Shown here: positions 15,659 to 24,480 of the stretch, piece by piece
Numbering within the stretch: the first letter of the stretch is position 1
Layout: every line of letters starts with the position of its first letter
Assembly: GCA_016649895.1 (NCBI GenBank)
Contig: JAENWR010000035.1
Coordinates: 1 to 32,263 of the forward strand
Source: Acidimicrobiia bacterium
GTDB lineage: Bacteria > Actinomycetota > Acidimicrobiia > Acidimicrobiales > SKKL01
Direction: 5' to 3'
DNA length: 32,263 bases
Position numbers and translations under genes: made by a program
The notes under the pieces: model-generated
Told to the model about the DNA's origin: nothing
What the model saw: the letters and a program-made list of their open reading frames with translations, nothing else
The model's database searches: none

Positions 15659-17443
15659 CTACTCGATCTCGACGACGATGTCGCCGGCGCCGACCGAGTC
15701 GCCGACGGCGACCTTCACCGCGGTGACCTTGCCGGCCTTCTCGGCGTTGATGTTGTTCTCCATCTTCATGGCCTCGAGCACCACGACCGTGGCACCGGCC
15801 TCGATCTCCTGGCCCTCCTCGACCACCACCTTCACGATGGTGCCCTGCATGGGGACGGTGACCTTGCCGGCGTCGGCGGTGCCGCCGGCACCGCCGCTGG
15901 AGGACGAGCGCCGCGGGCGACCGGCCCCGGCCTTGGCGCCGGCGGGAACGACAGCGCCCACCTGGCTCTCGGGCACGAACACGCTCACCGAGAACTTGCG
16001 ACCGTTCACCTCGACGTCGACGTCGCGGCGCACCTTGGGCTCGGCCTCGCCGCCGTCGGCAGCGGCCGGAGCCGCAGCACCCGACGCCGACACGCCCGAC
16101 AGGTCGAGGGTCTCCTCGACCCACTTGGTGGAGTGTTCGCCGGCGGCGAAGTCGGGGTGCGACAGGATGGCGACGTCGGCTGGAGCCGTGGTGGCCACTC
16201 CCTCGACCTTCAGCTCCGACAGGGCCCGCAGCATCCGCAGACGAGCGGTCTCGCGGTCGGAGCCCCACACGACGAGCTTGCCGACGAGGTTGTCGTAGTA
16301 CTGGCTGATCTCGTCGCCGGCCTCGTAGCCGCCGTCCCACCGCACGCCGTATCCCTGGGGCACGGTGAGCGTCGAGATGCGTCCCGGCGACGGCAAGAAC
16401 TTGCCGCCCGCGGGGTCCTCGGCGTTGATCCGGCACTCGATGGCGTGGCCCGAGAGGCGCAGGTCGTCCTGGGTGAAGCTCAGCGGCTCACCGGCCGCCA
16501 CGCGCAGTTGCTCGCGCACGAGGTCGATGCCCGACACCAGTTCGGTGACGGGGTGCTCGACCTGCAGGCGGGTGTTCATCTCGAGGTAGAAGAACTCGCC
16601 GTCCTGGTACAGGAACTCGACCGTGCCGGCGTTGACGTAGTCGCATCCCTTGGCCACCTTCACCGCGGCCTCGCCCATGGCCTGGCGGACCTCGTCGGGG
16701 AAGTTGGGGGCGGGGGCCTCCTCGATGAGCTTCTGGTGGCGGCGCTGCGCCGAGCAGTCGCGCTCGCCGATCCAGACGCAGTTGCCGTGGGTGTCGGCGA
16801 TGATCTGCATCTCGATGTGGCGCGGCCAGGTGAGGTAGCGCTCCATGTAGATCTCGTCGCGCCCGAAGTAGGCGAGCGCCTCGCGCTGGGCCGACTCGAT
16901 GGCGGACCCGACCTCGTCGGGCCCGCGCACGACCTTCATGCCGCGGCCACCGCCGCCGTACGCGGCCTTGATGGCAATGGGCCAGCCGTGCTCGCCGCCG
17001 AAGGCGAGCACCTGCTGAGGGTCGGTGATGAGGTCGTTGTTGCCGGGCACGCCGGCGACGCCGACCTTCTCGGCGGCGAGACGGGCCGAGATCTTGTCGC
17101 CCATCACCTCGATGGCCTCCGGTGGGGGACCGATCCACTTGACGGTGCCCGACTCGATGATCGAGCGGGCGAAGTCGGCGTTCTCGGAGAAGAACCCGTA
17201 GCCCGGGTGCACGCCATCGGCGCCGCTGCGCTCGATGGCGTCGAGGATGGCCTCGGTGTTGAGGTAGCTCTCGGCGGCCGTCTGGCCTCCGAGGGCGTAG
17301 GCCTCATCGGCGAGGCGGACGTGGAGGGCGTCGCGATCGAGCTCGGAGTACACGGCCACCGAGGCGATGCCGAGATCTCGGCATGCACGGATGACACGGA
17401 CTGCGATCTCGCCGCGGTTGGCGATCAGGACCTTGGTGAGCAC
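15659..17443 (-). CDS. accA: Biotin-dependent acyl-CoA carboxylase, biotin carboxylase/BCCP subunit
   Basis: The protein has 594 residues. The biotin carboxylase domain begins at once (KVLIANRGEIAVRVIRACRDLG), has the ATP-grasp glycine loop AAYGGGGRGMKVV, and a C-terminal BCCP domain with EAMKMEN, whose second Lys (about residue 560) receives biotin. It carboxylates biotin with ATP and bicarbonate; a separate carboxyltransferase, not in this window, passes the carboxyl to acetyl- or propionyl-CoA for fatty acid and mycolate-type lipid synthesis. The start is GTG at 17443, preceded by AGGGG. A low-complexity Ala/Gly/Ser linker (near 15900-15960) separates the domains. It is divergent from birA, whose product biotinylates it. 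Confidence 0.9.
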   Translation of the reverse strand: MLTKVLIANRGEIAVRVIRACRDLGIASVAVYSELDRDALHVRLADEAYALGGQTAAESYLNTEAILDAIERSGADGVHPGYGFFSENADFARSIIESGTVKWIGPPPEAIEVMGDKISARLAAEKVGVAGVPGNNDLITDPQQVLAFGGEHGWPIAIKAAYGGGGRGMKVVRGPDEVGSAIESAQREALAYFGRDEIYMERYLTWPRHIEMQIIADTHGNCVWIGERDCSAQRRHQKLIEEAPAPNFPDEVRQAMGEAAVKVAKGCDYVNAGTVEFLYQDGEFFYLEMNTRLQVEHPVTELVSGIDLVREQLRVAAGEPLSFTQDDLRLSGHAIECRINAEDPAGGKFLPSPGRISTLTVPQGYGVRWDGGYEAGDEISQYYDNLVGKLVVWGSDRETARLRMLRALSELKVEGVATTAPADVAILSHPDFAAGEHSTKWVEETLDLSGVSASGAAAPAAADGGEAEPKVRRDVDVEVNGRKFSVSVFVPESQVGAVVPAGAKAGAGRPRRSSSSGGAGGTADAGKVTVPMQGTIVKVVVEEGQEIEAGATVVVLEAMKMENNINAEKAGKVTAVKVAVGDSVGAGDIVVEIE

Positions 17444-17448
17444 GCCCC

Positions 17449-17454
17449 TATGGT
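17449..17454 (+). promoter_or_regulatory. Candidate -10 box of birA (TATGGT), leaderless
   Basis: TATGGT ends 6 nt before the birA ATG, the distance expected if transcription begins at or near the start codon. It lies within the 17-bp gap between the two divergent starts, so promoter elements of birA must extend into the carboxylase gene. Confidence 0.45.
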
Positions 17455-17460
17455 TACGAC

Positions 17461-18279
17461 ATGCCGGGTGATGATGCCAGAACAGCCCTCGCGGGCTCCC
17501 GGTTCGCCGACGTCCGCTGGGTGGACCAAACCGGGTCGACGAACGCCGACCTGCTGGCCATCGCGGCCGAGGGTGGAGGCGACGGGATCGTGCTCGTCGC
17601 CGATCACCAGACCGCGGGCCGCGGTCGGCTCGGCCGCACGTGGGAGGCGCCCCCGGGGTCGTCGCTCTTGTGCTCCACGCTGCTGCGTCCCGATCTCGGG
17701 ATCGAGGCGTTGCACCTGGTCACGATGGCTGTCGGCGTCGCCGCATCCGACGCCTGCGAGTCGGCGACCGGTGTTCGGCCGCGGTTGAAGTGGCCGAACG
17801 ACCTGCTCGTCGGCACCGATGGCGACGAGCGGAAGGTGGCGGGCATCCTCGCCGAGTCGATGGTGCGCGGCGGCGACGTCGTGGCCCTGGTCGTCGGCAT
17901 GGGCATCAACGTCAACTGGCCCGACCAGCTGCCGCCCGAGCTGGCATCCATCGCCACTGCGCTCAACCACCACACCCGGTGCCACCACACGTCAGCTGGC
18001 GCAGCGGTCGACCGCGAGGGCCTCCTCGTCGCCCACCTGCGCGGCCTCGAGCCACTGCTCGACGCACTCGCCACCACCGAGGGACGCGACGCTCTGCTCG
18101 ACCGCTACCGCGAGCTGTCGGCCACGCTCGGGCGCGAGGTCCGGGTCGAGACGTCGACGGGTGCCATCGCCGGTCGGGCGGTCGACATCGACGCCGAGGG
18201 ACATCTGCTCGTCGACCTGGCGGGCCAGCTCGTCCGGGTCGCCGCTGGCGATGTCGTGCACCTCCGGCCGATCGGCTGA
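17461..18279 (+). CDS. birA: Biotin--[acetyl-CoA-carboxylase] ligase
   Basis: The protein has 272 residues. Biotinyl-AMP-forming core: QTGSTNADLL, the GRGRLGR loop at 53-59, KWPNDLLV at 110-117, RKVAGILAE with its Lys near 125, and GMGINVNWP. The C-terminal SH3-like domain follows (LGREVRVETSTGAIAGRAVDID). There is no N-terminal helix-turn-helix, so it is a class I ligase that does not repress biotin genes. It attaches biotin to the MKM lysine of the adjacent carboxylase. Its start is 17 bp from the divergent carboxylase start. It converges with the aminotransferase gene across 29 bp. Confidence 0.9.
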   Translation: MPGDDARTALAGSRFADVRWVDQTGSTNADLLAIAAEGGGDGIVLVADHQTAGRGRLGRTWEAPPGSSLLCSTLLRPDLGIEALHLVTMAVGVAASDACESATGVRPRLKWPNDLLVGTDGDERKVAGILAESMVRGGDVVALVVGMGINVNWPDQLPPELASIATALNHHTRCHHTSAGAAVDREGLLVAHLRGLEPLLDALATTEGRDALLDRYRELSATLGREVRVETSTGAIAGRAVDIDAEGHLLVDLAGQLVRVAAGDVVHLRPIG

Positions 18280-18308
18280 TTCGACACCGCCCCCGTCACC
18301 GCCTCGAC

Positions 18309-19199
18309 CTACGGGTCGACGTCGGAACTGGCGAGCTCGTCGAACGCCGCGGCAGCTGCCACTGTGAGCGGCCCGGGGCACAGGGGCAGTGGACGACCGT
18401 CGACGGCTCGGATGGCCTGCACGTCGCGGGTCGACGACGTGAGGAACGCCTCGTCGGCATCGAACAGCGCCGACAGCGGCAGATCGGCCTCGACTGCGTC
18501 GGTGACCTCGAGCACCAGTTCGCGCGTGATGCCCGCCAGGGGGCCGGCCGACAGCGGCGGGGTGACGAGCCGCCCGCCGATGCCGACGAAGATGTTGGAT
18601 CCCGTTCCCTCGCAGAGGTTGCCGATGGTGTTGGCGAAGATGGCCTCGCTCGCTCCCCGCTCGAGCGCGTGGGCCAGCGCCACCAGGTTCTCGGCGTAGG
18701 AGGTCGTCTTCGACCCGACGAGGGCGCTGCGCTCGTTGCGGGGCCACTCGACGGTCCGCACATCGGTGTGTGGCGGTGTCGACGGCAGTCCGGACACCGC
18801 GAGCACCAGCGTGGTTCCGTCGTTGCCGCGGTTCGGCCCGAGTGGTCCCGGTCCGCCGGTGAGGGTGATGCGGAGCCGGCCGTCGACCAGCTCGTTGGCG
18901 GCGACGACCTGGGCAACCGCCCGCCGCACGATGTCGTCGGATGGGGCCGGCAGACCCAGCGCCGCGGCCGAGCGGGCCAGCCGCACCAGGTGCCGTCGCA
19001 TGGCGAAGGGAACCTCGTCGAGCACCTTGAGGGTCTCGAACACGCCGTCGCCGACCGTGAGGCCATGGTCGAACGGTGAGATCCGCGCCTGCTCGGCCGC
19101 GACGAGCTCGCCGTCGATCCAGACGATGCCGAGCGAGGGCCGTGGGGGAGGTGGGTCGCCGGCGGCAGCCGCGGCGGAGGTGACGGCGTGATCGGACAT
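18309..19199 (-). CDS. PLP-dependent class IV aminotransferase (aminodeoxychorismate lyase / branched-chain aminotransferase type)
   Basis: The protein has 296 residues from ATG 19199; longer in-frame starts would put a low-complexity basic leader in front. Class IV signatures: WIDGELV, ISPFDHGLTVGDGVFETL (41-57), Lys164 in GSKTTSYAEN as the PLP Schiff-base lysine, and EGTGSNIF. The family includes PabC (folate), IlvE and D-amino acid aminotransferase. Its small size and lack of a clear branched-chain specificity motif slightly favour PabC, but the substrate cannot be fixed from sequence. A TAGGAT box 8 nt before the start suggests a leaderless transcript. Confidence 0.8.
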   Translation of the reverse strand: MSDHAVTSAAAAAGDPPPPRPSLGIVWIDGELVAAEQARISPFDHGLTVGDGVFETLKVLDEVPFAMRRHLVRLARSAAALGLPAPSDDIVRRAVAQVVAANELVDGRLRITLTGGPGPLGPNRGNDGTTLVLAVSGLPSTPPHTDVRTVEWPRNERSALVGSKTTSYAENLVALAHALERGASEAIFANTIGNLCEGTGSNIFVGIGGRLVTPPLSAGPLAGITRELVLEVTDAVEADLPLSALFDADEAFLTSSTRDVQAIRAVDGRPLPLCPGPLTVAAAAAFDELASSDVDP

Positions 19200-19207
19200 C
19201 GAAGCGG

Positions 19208-19213
19208 ATCCTA
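19208..19213 (-). promoter_or_regulatory. Candidate -10 box of the aminotransferase gene (TAGGAT)
   Basis: Read on the minus strand, TAGGAT ends 8 nt before ATG 19199, with no Shine-Dalgarno sequence between. This fits leaderless transcription and supports the chosen start. Confidence 0.45.
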
Positions 19214-19253
19214 CGACCGGACCCGCGGCCCGAGCGGGGCGGTTGGCCGCTGG

Positions 19254-19259
19254 TACGCT
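19254..19259 (+). promoter_or_regulatory. Candidate -10 box of the LCP gene (TACGCT)
   Basis: TACGCT ends 7 nt before GTG 19267. The distance and the lack of a ribosome-binding site suggest a leaderless transcript and decide the start against the upstream TTG at 19243, which would lie before the -10 box. Confidence 0.45.
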
Positions 19260-19266
19260 CCCGCCC

Positions 19267-20721
19267 GTGCGGTCGGTCTCGCCAGGAGGTCGTGGGCGTC
19301 GGACCTGGCCCCAACGGCTCGTCCTCTCACTCAACGTGGTGCTCGTCCTCGCCGCCCTCCTCACCGCGGCGGGCATCGGCTACAGCTACGACAAGGTGGG
19401 CAGGATCCCGCGCGTGTCGTTCGACGACGGCGTGCTCGACGACCGCTCCACGTCCGAGGGGGTCACCGAGGCCATCAACGTGCTGCTCGTCGGCACCGAT
19501 TCCACCGAGGGCATCGACCCCGACGATCCCATCCTGCACGGCCGGCCTCCCACCCTCGGCGCCGACGTCATCATGGTGCTGCGTCTCGAACCCGACACCG
19601 GCGAGGCCGCCCTGCTGTCGATTCCCCGTGACCTGTGGGTCCCCATCGCCGGCGAGGGCTCCGAGGCGAAGATCAACTCGGCCTACGCCGTCGGCGGACC
19701 TCCGGCCCTGGTCGAGACGGTCACCGACTACCTCGACATCCCCATCCACCACTTCGTGGCCGTCGACTTCGCCGGCTTCCGTGAGGTGGTGGCCGCCATC
19801 GGCGGGGTCGAGGTGTACCTCCCCCGGCCGGCGCGCGACGCCGGCAGTGGCCTGATCATCGAGGAGGCCGGCTGCCAGGTGCTCGACGCCGAGATGGCTC
19901 TCGCCTACGCCCGGTCGCGGCACTACCAGACGTTCACCGACGGCCGCTGGGTCCGCGACAACCTCGACGACTGGGGGCGGATGCAGCGCCAGCAGGAGTT
20001 CCTGCGGCTGGCGATGTCGCGGGCCATCGACCGGGGCGCCCGCAACCCCGCCACCCTCAACGCCATCGTCAACGGCGTGCTCGGCGACCAGGCGGTCATC
20101 CTCGACGACCAGCTCACCACGGGCATGATCCTCGAGATCGCCATGGCGTTCCGCCTGTTCAACCCCGGCAGCCTCGGCGGCTACGGCCTGCGCGACTACG
20201 TCGACGACGAGTGGAAGGGCAACCTGGCCGTGCTCGTGCTGCGCGAGAACGAGGCGGAGCCGCTGCTCGACCTCTTCCGTGGCACCCAAGGGCTCGACCC
20301 CACGCCCGAGACGGTGCGGGTGAGGGTGCTCAACGGCAGTGGCGAGCCGAACCAGGCCTCCGAGGTGGCCGCCGACCTCCGCCTCGCCGACTTCGTGGTG
20401 CGCTCGACCGACAACGCGCGCGTCGATCTCGACCGCACCGAGGTCCGCTACGCGCCGGGGCAACTGGCCAGTGCCGAGCTCCTCGCCCGCTACCTCGCGG
20501 TGGCGCCGATCCTCATCGAGGACCGCGAGCTGACCCAGGTGCCCGTCGTGCTCGCCACGGGCGCCGACTACACCGGGCTCCTCGCCGAGCCACGCGACCC
20601 GCGATCGCCGAGCCGGCCGTCGCCCACCACCACCGACCCGGCTCCGACGACGACCGCCGAGGTGATCGACCCCGACCAGCCCGACCATCCGGGCGACGCC
20701 CCACCAGCTCCGGCCTGTTGA
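19267..20721 (+). CDS. LytR-CpsA-Psr (LCP) family glycopolymer ligase
   Basis: The protein has 484 residues from GTG 19267. A short basic N-terminus (GRGRRTWPQR) is followed by one membrane helix (about 18-39), then the LCP domain: INVLLVGTDS (70-79), GADVIMVLRLEP, SIPRDLWV (Arg121-Asp122), KINSAYAVGG, and LAYARSRHY with conserved Arg. A LytR_C domain follows near 345-425 (VRVRVLNGSGEPNQASEVAADL). The tail is a Pro/Thr/Asp-rich linker. Such enzymes move lipid-linked polymers to peptidoglycan or, in mycolata, arabinogalactan. It directly precedes the nucleotide-sugar cluster, which suggests that it attaches the glycan made there. Confidence 0.88.
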   Translation: MRSVSPGGRGRRTWPQRLVLSLNVVLVLAALLTAAGIGYSYDKVGRIPRVSFDDGVLDDRSTSEGVTEAINVLLVGTDSTEGIDPDDPILHGRPPTLGADVIMVLRLEPDTGEAALLSIPRDLWVPIAGEGSEAKINSAYAVGGPPALVETVTDYLDIPIHHFVAVDFAGFREVVAAIGGVEVYLPRPARDAGSGLIIEEAGCQVLDAEMALAYARSRHYQTFTDGRWVRDNLDDWGRMQRQQEFLRLAMSRAIDRGARNPATLNAIVNGVLGDQAVILDDQLTTGMILEIAMAFRLFNPGSLGGYGLRDYVDDEWKGNLAVLVLRENEAEPLLDLFRGTQGLDPTPETVRVRVLNGSGEPNQASEVAADLRLADFVVRSTDNARVDLDRTEVRYAPGQLASAELLARYLAVAPILIEDRELTQVPVVLATGADYTGLLAEPRDPRSPSRPSPTTTDPAPTTTAEVIDPDQPDHPGDAPPAPAC

Positions 20722-20754
20722 TCTTCCCCTCCAGTAACCTGGCACATCCCGCCC

Positions 20755-20786
20755 TGACACGATGGGCGCCTGACCCGATGGGCGCC
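20755..20786. repeat. Tandem 16-bp repeat upstream of UDP-glucose dehydrogenase
   Basis: TGACACGATGGGCGCC (20755-20770) is followed at once by TGACCCGATGGGCGCC (20771-20786), one difference. It lies 15 bp upstream of the candidate -10 box, where an activator or repressor could bind. Confidence 0.6.
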
Positions 20787-20801
20787 GGCCGCGCCGCGCC
20801 C

Positions 20802-20807
20802 TACCCT
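20802..20807 (+). promoter_or_regulatory. Candidate -10 box of the dehydrogenase operon (TACCCT)
   Basis: TACCCT lies 17 nt before ATG 20825, leaving a short leader that holds a GCGAGGA ribosome-binding site (20814-20820). The tandem repeat at 20755-20786 covers the -35 region. Confidence 0.4.
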
Positions 20808-20824
20808 GACCCAGCGAGGACACC

Positions 20825-23476
20825 ATGACGAGCACCATCGCAGTGATCGGCACCGGTTACGTCGGGCTCACCACCGGCGCCTGCTTCGCGTCGCTCGGCC
20901 ACAACGTGATCTGCGCCGACATCGACGCCGACAAGATCGAGCGCCTGCGCCGGGGCGAGATCCCCATCCTCGAGGATGGACTCGACCGGCTCGTGTTCGA
21001 GGGGATCCGCTCGGAGCGCCTCAGCTTCGTGGTCGGTGCCGTCAACGCCGCGGCCGAGGCCGAGTTCTCCTACCTGTGCGTCCCGACCCCTCAGGGCCTC
21101 GACGGATCGGCCGACCTGTCCTACATCGAGGCGGCGGCGGCCGAGATCGGCCCCGTCCTTCCCGCCGAAGCCGTCGTGGTCAACAAGTCGACCGTGCCGG
21201 TGGGGTCCACCCGCGTCGTCGAGCAGGCGCTCGGGCGCAGCGACGTGTTCGTGGTGTCGAACCCCGAGTTCCTCCGCGAAGGTTCGGCGGTGTCCGACTT
21301 CCTGAAGCCAGATCGGGTGGTCATCGGCGCCGACAGCCAGGCCGCCGCCATCCGGGTGGCGTCGCTCTATGTGGGCATCCCCGCCCCCATCATGGTCACC
21401 GACCCGGCATCGGCCGAGACGATCAAGTACGCGGCCAACGCCTTCCTCGCCACCAAGCTGTCGTTCACCAACGCGGTGGCGGCGATCTGCGAGGCGGTCG
21501 GAGCCGATGTGAACGACGTCATGCTCGGCATCGGCTACGACAAGCGCATCGGCCAGGAGTTCCTGCAACCGGGCCCGGGTTGGGGCGGAAGTTGCTTCCT
21601 GGGTGACGAGACGCTCCTCGCCCGGCGCGGCACCCACGTCGCGCTCCGCTCGTTCGAAGAGCTGCACACGCTCGTCGAACAGGTGGGAGCATCCGGTTGG
21701 GAGGTCCTGGCGTGGACGCCGGGCGACCCCACACCCGAGTTCCACCCGATCGCAGCCTTCACCAGACGCCCCTACTCGGGCGACGTCATCGACGTGCGCA
21801 CCAAGATGGGTCGACGTCTCGCCGTCACCGCCGATCATCCCATGGTCATCGGCGACGGTACGCACGCCGCCCCCACCGAGGTGGTCACCGCCGCCGAGCT
21901 GGTCACCGACGACTGGCTTCCGGTGGCCATCGGCGCTCCGATGCCCCTCGTCGATCCGCCTCGCGTCGGTGACCTGCTCGACGCGATGGAGCCTCTCGGC
22001 ATCGTCAGCGACAAGGTCATCGTCCGCCTGTCCGATGCGCAGCGGGCGGCTGTCGAGCTCCGAGCGGACGAGCTGCACTGGACACGACGACGCGACATCC
22101 TGCGGTGTGGTGCGATGCGACTCGCCGAGCTCGAGGACCTGGGGCTCGACCCAGCCGACACCCGGGCGTCGACTGTCACCAACGGCACCTACTTCCCAGC
22201 ATCGATCCCGATTGACGAGCAGTTCTGGCGCGTGGTGGGTCTGTGGTTGGCGGAGGGCCACGTCAGCACCGATGGTCGGCGGATGCGCGTGGGCTGGTCG
22301 TTCCACCCCACCGATGAGGAGTGGCTCGTCGACATCGTCGTCGAGTGGTTCCGCGGGCTCGGGATCGAACCGTCGGTGCGCTCCATGGGGACGACCCGCC
22401 AGGTGGCGGTCTCGTCCCGGCTCTTCGCCACCTGGCTCACCGAGGTCATCGGTCTTGGGCACGATTGCTACGACAAGCGCCTTCCCGATCTGGCCTGGGA
22501 CCTCACCGAGGACGAGAAGCGGGCCCTGCTGCAAGGTCTCTGGTATGGCGACGGGTCGTGGTCCTACGTCGCGGGTGGACCGAGCGTGGTGTTGGAGTAC
22601 GGCACGGTCTCTCGCCGACTCGCCGACGGGATGGTGCGTCTCCTCGCCGGCCTCGGCATCGTGGCGCGCCTGAAGGTGGGTCGCTCGGCGAAATCGACCA
22701 CCGATGCGTGGTTCCTCAACATCAGCGGCGCCGACCAGGTCGAACGCAGCGTGTGGCTCGTCCCGCCCCACGAGCGCGGCGAGGTGCTCGACTCGATCGC
22801 GGCGCAGAGCAAGCGCATCGCCCCCACCGGCTACCGGCGCCTCGACAAGAACGTCGCATGGGTTCGGGTCGCGTCAGCCGAGCGTCGTGTGTTCGACGGC
22901 CCCGTGTACTCGGTCGAGGTCCCTGGGCCTCACACGGTGGTGACCTCCAACGGGCTCGTCGCACACAACTGCTTTCCAAAAGACACTCGGGCGTTGGCGC
23001 ACATCGCCGAGCAGGCCGGTTACGACTTCTTCTTCCTGAAGGGCGTCCTCGAGGTGAACCAGGAGCAGTTCGACCGGGTGGCGGCCAAGGTCGCGACGCT
23101 CGCCGGCGGCTCCGTCGAGGGCAAGACCATTGCCGTGTGGGGCCTCACCTTCAAGGCTCGTACCGACGACATGCGCGAGTCGCCGTCGCTCGAGATCATC
23201 AGCCGCCTGCTCGCCCAGGGTGCGCGCATCGTGGCCTACGACCCTGCGGTCGAGGTCGCTCCCGACGGCGTCGAGCTGGTGCAGGATCCCTATGCGGCGT
23301 GCGATGGCGCCGATGTGCTCGCCGTGCTCACCGAGTGGGATGAGTTCAAGTGGCTCGACTTCGACAAGGTGTACGAGTCGATGGCCGCCCCCGCCGTGCT
23401 CGACGGTCGCAACCTCCTCGACCGAGCGGCGCTCAAGCGCCGGGGGTTCACCTACGACGGCATCGGCCGCAGCTGA
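20825..23476 (+). CDS. ugd: UDP-glucose 6-dehydrogenase precursor with an in-frame intein
   Basis: The 883-residue precursor reads through without a break. Extein N (1-256): Rossmann motif GTGYVGL near 9-15, [11 protein letters not shown] and [16 protein letters not shown] with the conserved Lys. Extein C (716-883): catalytic CFPKDT at the junction, then the NAD-binding C-terminal domain ([21 protein letters not shown]). Spliced, it gives a normal-length 424-residue enzyme with GWGGS joined to CFPKD. It oxidises UDP-glucose to UDP-glucuronate using two NAD+. The intein (257-715) removes the catalytic Cys from its motif, so only spliced protein should be active. The stop overlaps the start of the UDP-glucuronate decarboxylase gene (TGATG), so product and next enzyme are translationally coupled. 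Confidence 0.93.
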   Translation: MTSTIAVIGTGYVGLTTGACFASLGHNVICADIDADKIERLRRGEIPILEDGLDRLVFEGIRSERLSFVVGAVNAAAEAEFSYLCVPTPQGLDGSADLSYIEAAAAEIGPVLPAEAVVVNKSTVPVGSTRVVEQALGRSDVFVVSNPEFLREGSAVSDFLKPDRVVIGADSQAAAIRVASLYVGIPAPIMVTDPASAETIKYAANAFLATKLSFTNAVAAICEAVGADVNDVMLGIGYDKRIGQEFLQPGPGWGGSCFLGDETLLARRGTHVALRSFEELHTLVEQVGASGWEVLAWTPGDPTPEFHPIAAFTRRPYSGDVIDVRTKMGRRLAVTADHPMVIGDGTHAAPTEVVTAAELVTDDWLPVAIGAPMPLVDPPRVGDLLDAMEPLGIVSDKVIVRLSDAQRAAVELRADELHWTRRRDILRCGAMRLAELEDLGLDPADTRASTVTNGTYFPASIPIDEQFWRVVGLWLAEGHVSTDGRRMRVGWSFHPTDEEWLVDIVVEWFRGLGIEPSVRSMGTTRQVAVSSRLFATWLTEVIGLGHDCYDKRLPDLAWDLTEDEKRALLQGLWYGDGSWSYVAGGPSVVLEYGTVSRRLADGMVRLLAGLGIVARLKVGRSAKSTTDAWFLNISGADQVERSVWLVPPHERGEVLDSIAAQSKRIAPTGYRRLDKNVAWVRVASAERRVFDGPVYSVEVPGPHTVVTSNGLVAHNCFPKDTRALAHIAEQAGYDFFFLKGVLEVNQEQFDRVAAKVATLAGGSVEGKTIAVWGLTFKARTDDMRESPSLEIISRLLAQGARIVAYDPAVEVAPDGVELVQDPYAACDGADVLAVLTEWDEFKWLDFDKVYESMAAPAVLDGRNLLDRAALKRRGFTYDGIGRS
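21593..22969 (+). other. Intein with LAGLIDADG homing endonuclease domain
   Basis: 459 residues, from Cys1 to Asn459, followed by Cys+1. Splicing blocks: [23 protein letters not shown] with Thr79 and His82; G, GLVAHN with the His458-Asn459 pair preceded by [14 protein letters not shown] (F). The endonuclease part has two LAGLIDADG-like helices: [10 protein letters not shown] (Glu221) and [11 protein letters not shown] (Asp320), about 100 residues apart, as in dodecapeptide enzymes. Both acidic residues are present, so it may still cut an intein-less allele. The frame is intact. Removal should need no cofactor. The insertion is directly before the catalytic Cys of the host enzyme. Confidence 0.93.
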
Positions 23477-24414
23477 TGGCCCGCGTCGTCGTCACCGGAG
23501 GTGCCGGCCTCATCGGCGCCACCCTCATCGGCCGCCTCCTCGATCGTGGTGACGAGGTCGTCTGCGTCGACAACCTCATCACCGGCTCGTGGGACAACGT
23601 GGCCGGGTGGGTGGGCGCCGGCGACATCGAGTTCGTCCGCCACGACGTCAGCAAGCCGTTCGAGGTCGAGGGCAGGGTCGACGTGGTCATGCACCTGGCC
23701 AGCCCCGCCTCGCCGAAGGACTTCGCCGAGCTGCCCATCCAGATCATGAAGGTGGGCGGCCTCGGTTCGCACAACACGTTGGGCCTCGCCCGTGCCAAGG
23801 GCGCTCGGTTCTTCCTGGCGTCCACCAGCGAGGTCTACGGCGATCCGCTGGTGCACCCGCAGCCCGAGACCTACTGGGGCAACGTGAACCCGGTGGGCCC
23901 CCGCGGGGTCTACGACGAGGCCAAGCGCTTCGCCGAGGCGCTCACGATGGCCTACCACCGCCACCACGGTCTCGACGTGCGCGTCGTCCGCATCTTCAAC
24001 ACCTACGGCCCGGCCATGCGGCTCGAGGATGGGCGGGTGGTGTCCAACTTCCTGGTGCAGGCGCTCCAGGGGCGGCCCCTGACGATCTACGGCGACGGCA
24101 CCCAGACCCGCAGTTTCTGCTACGTCGACGACGAGGTCGAGGGCATCCTGCGCCTCCTCGGCTCGGACTACGTGGGGCCTATGAACATCGGCAACCCCAA
24201 CGAGTTCACGATGCTCGAGCTGGCCGAGGTGGTCAGGGAGGTCACCGCCGCCGACGTCGACATCGTCTTCGAGCCACTGCCGGTCGACGATCCCACGCAG
24301 CGGCGTCCCGACATCACGATGGCCCGCGAGGTGCTCGGCTGGGAGCCGAAGGTCGAGCTGCGCGAGGGGCTCGGTCGCACCGCCGAGGTCTTCGCCCGCC
24401 GCTTGGGCATCTGA
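23476..24414 (+). CDS. UDP-glucuronate decarboxylase (UDP-xylose synthase)
   Basis: The protein has 312 residues; its ATG overlaps the stop of the dehydrogenase gene. It is an extended short-chain dehydrogenase: GGAGLIG at 8-14, HLASPASP near 73-80, the STSEVYGDP signature with Glu119 typical of UXS, and the catalytic Tyr146-x3-Lys150 (YDEAK). It converts UDP-glucuronate to UDP-xylose with bound NAD+, the step directly after the upstream enzyme. The bifunctional ArnA type is excluded by the missing formyltransferase domain. A convergent hairpin follows. Confidence 0.85.
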   Translation: MARVVVTGGAGLIGATLIGRLLDRGDEVVCVDNLITGSWDNVAGWVGAGDIEFVRHDVSKPFEVEGRVDVVMHLASPASPKDFAELPIQIMKVGGLGSHNTLGLARAKGARFFLASTSEVYGDPLVHPQPETYWGNVNPVGPRGVYDEAKRFAEALTMAYHRHHGLDVRVVRIFNTYGPAMRLEDGRVVSNFLVQALQGRPLTIYGDGTQTRSFCYVDDEVEGILRLLGSDYVGPMNIGNPNEFTMLELAEVVREVTAADVDIVFEPLPVDDPTQRRPDITMAREVLGWEPKVELREGLGRTAEVFARRLGI

Positions 24415-24428
24415 GGCGACCGGCTGGG

Positions 24429-24468
24429 TTCGCGCTCGCGAAGGCCGGCACCTCGATCGACCGGTGCC
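24429..24468. terminator. Two hairpins between convergent genes
   Basis: TTCGCG-CT-CGCGAA (24429-24442) and GGCACC (24447-24452) pairing with GGTGCC (24463-24468) fill the gap between convergent genes. No T-run follows, so termination in both directions is plausible but not certain. Confidence 0.4.
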
Positions 24469-24480
24469 TCGCCCTGGGGA

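Noticed and set aside
15626..17788. 720-codon open frame on the plus strand
   Set aside because: It is antisense to the carboxylase gene, which carries all expected motifs. High GC at third codon positions keeps the opposite frame open.
20801..22771. 656-codon open frame on the minus strand
   Set aside because: Antisense shadow of the dehydrogenase/intein gene, with no recognisable motif.
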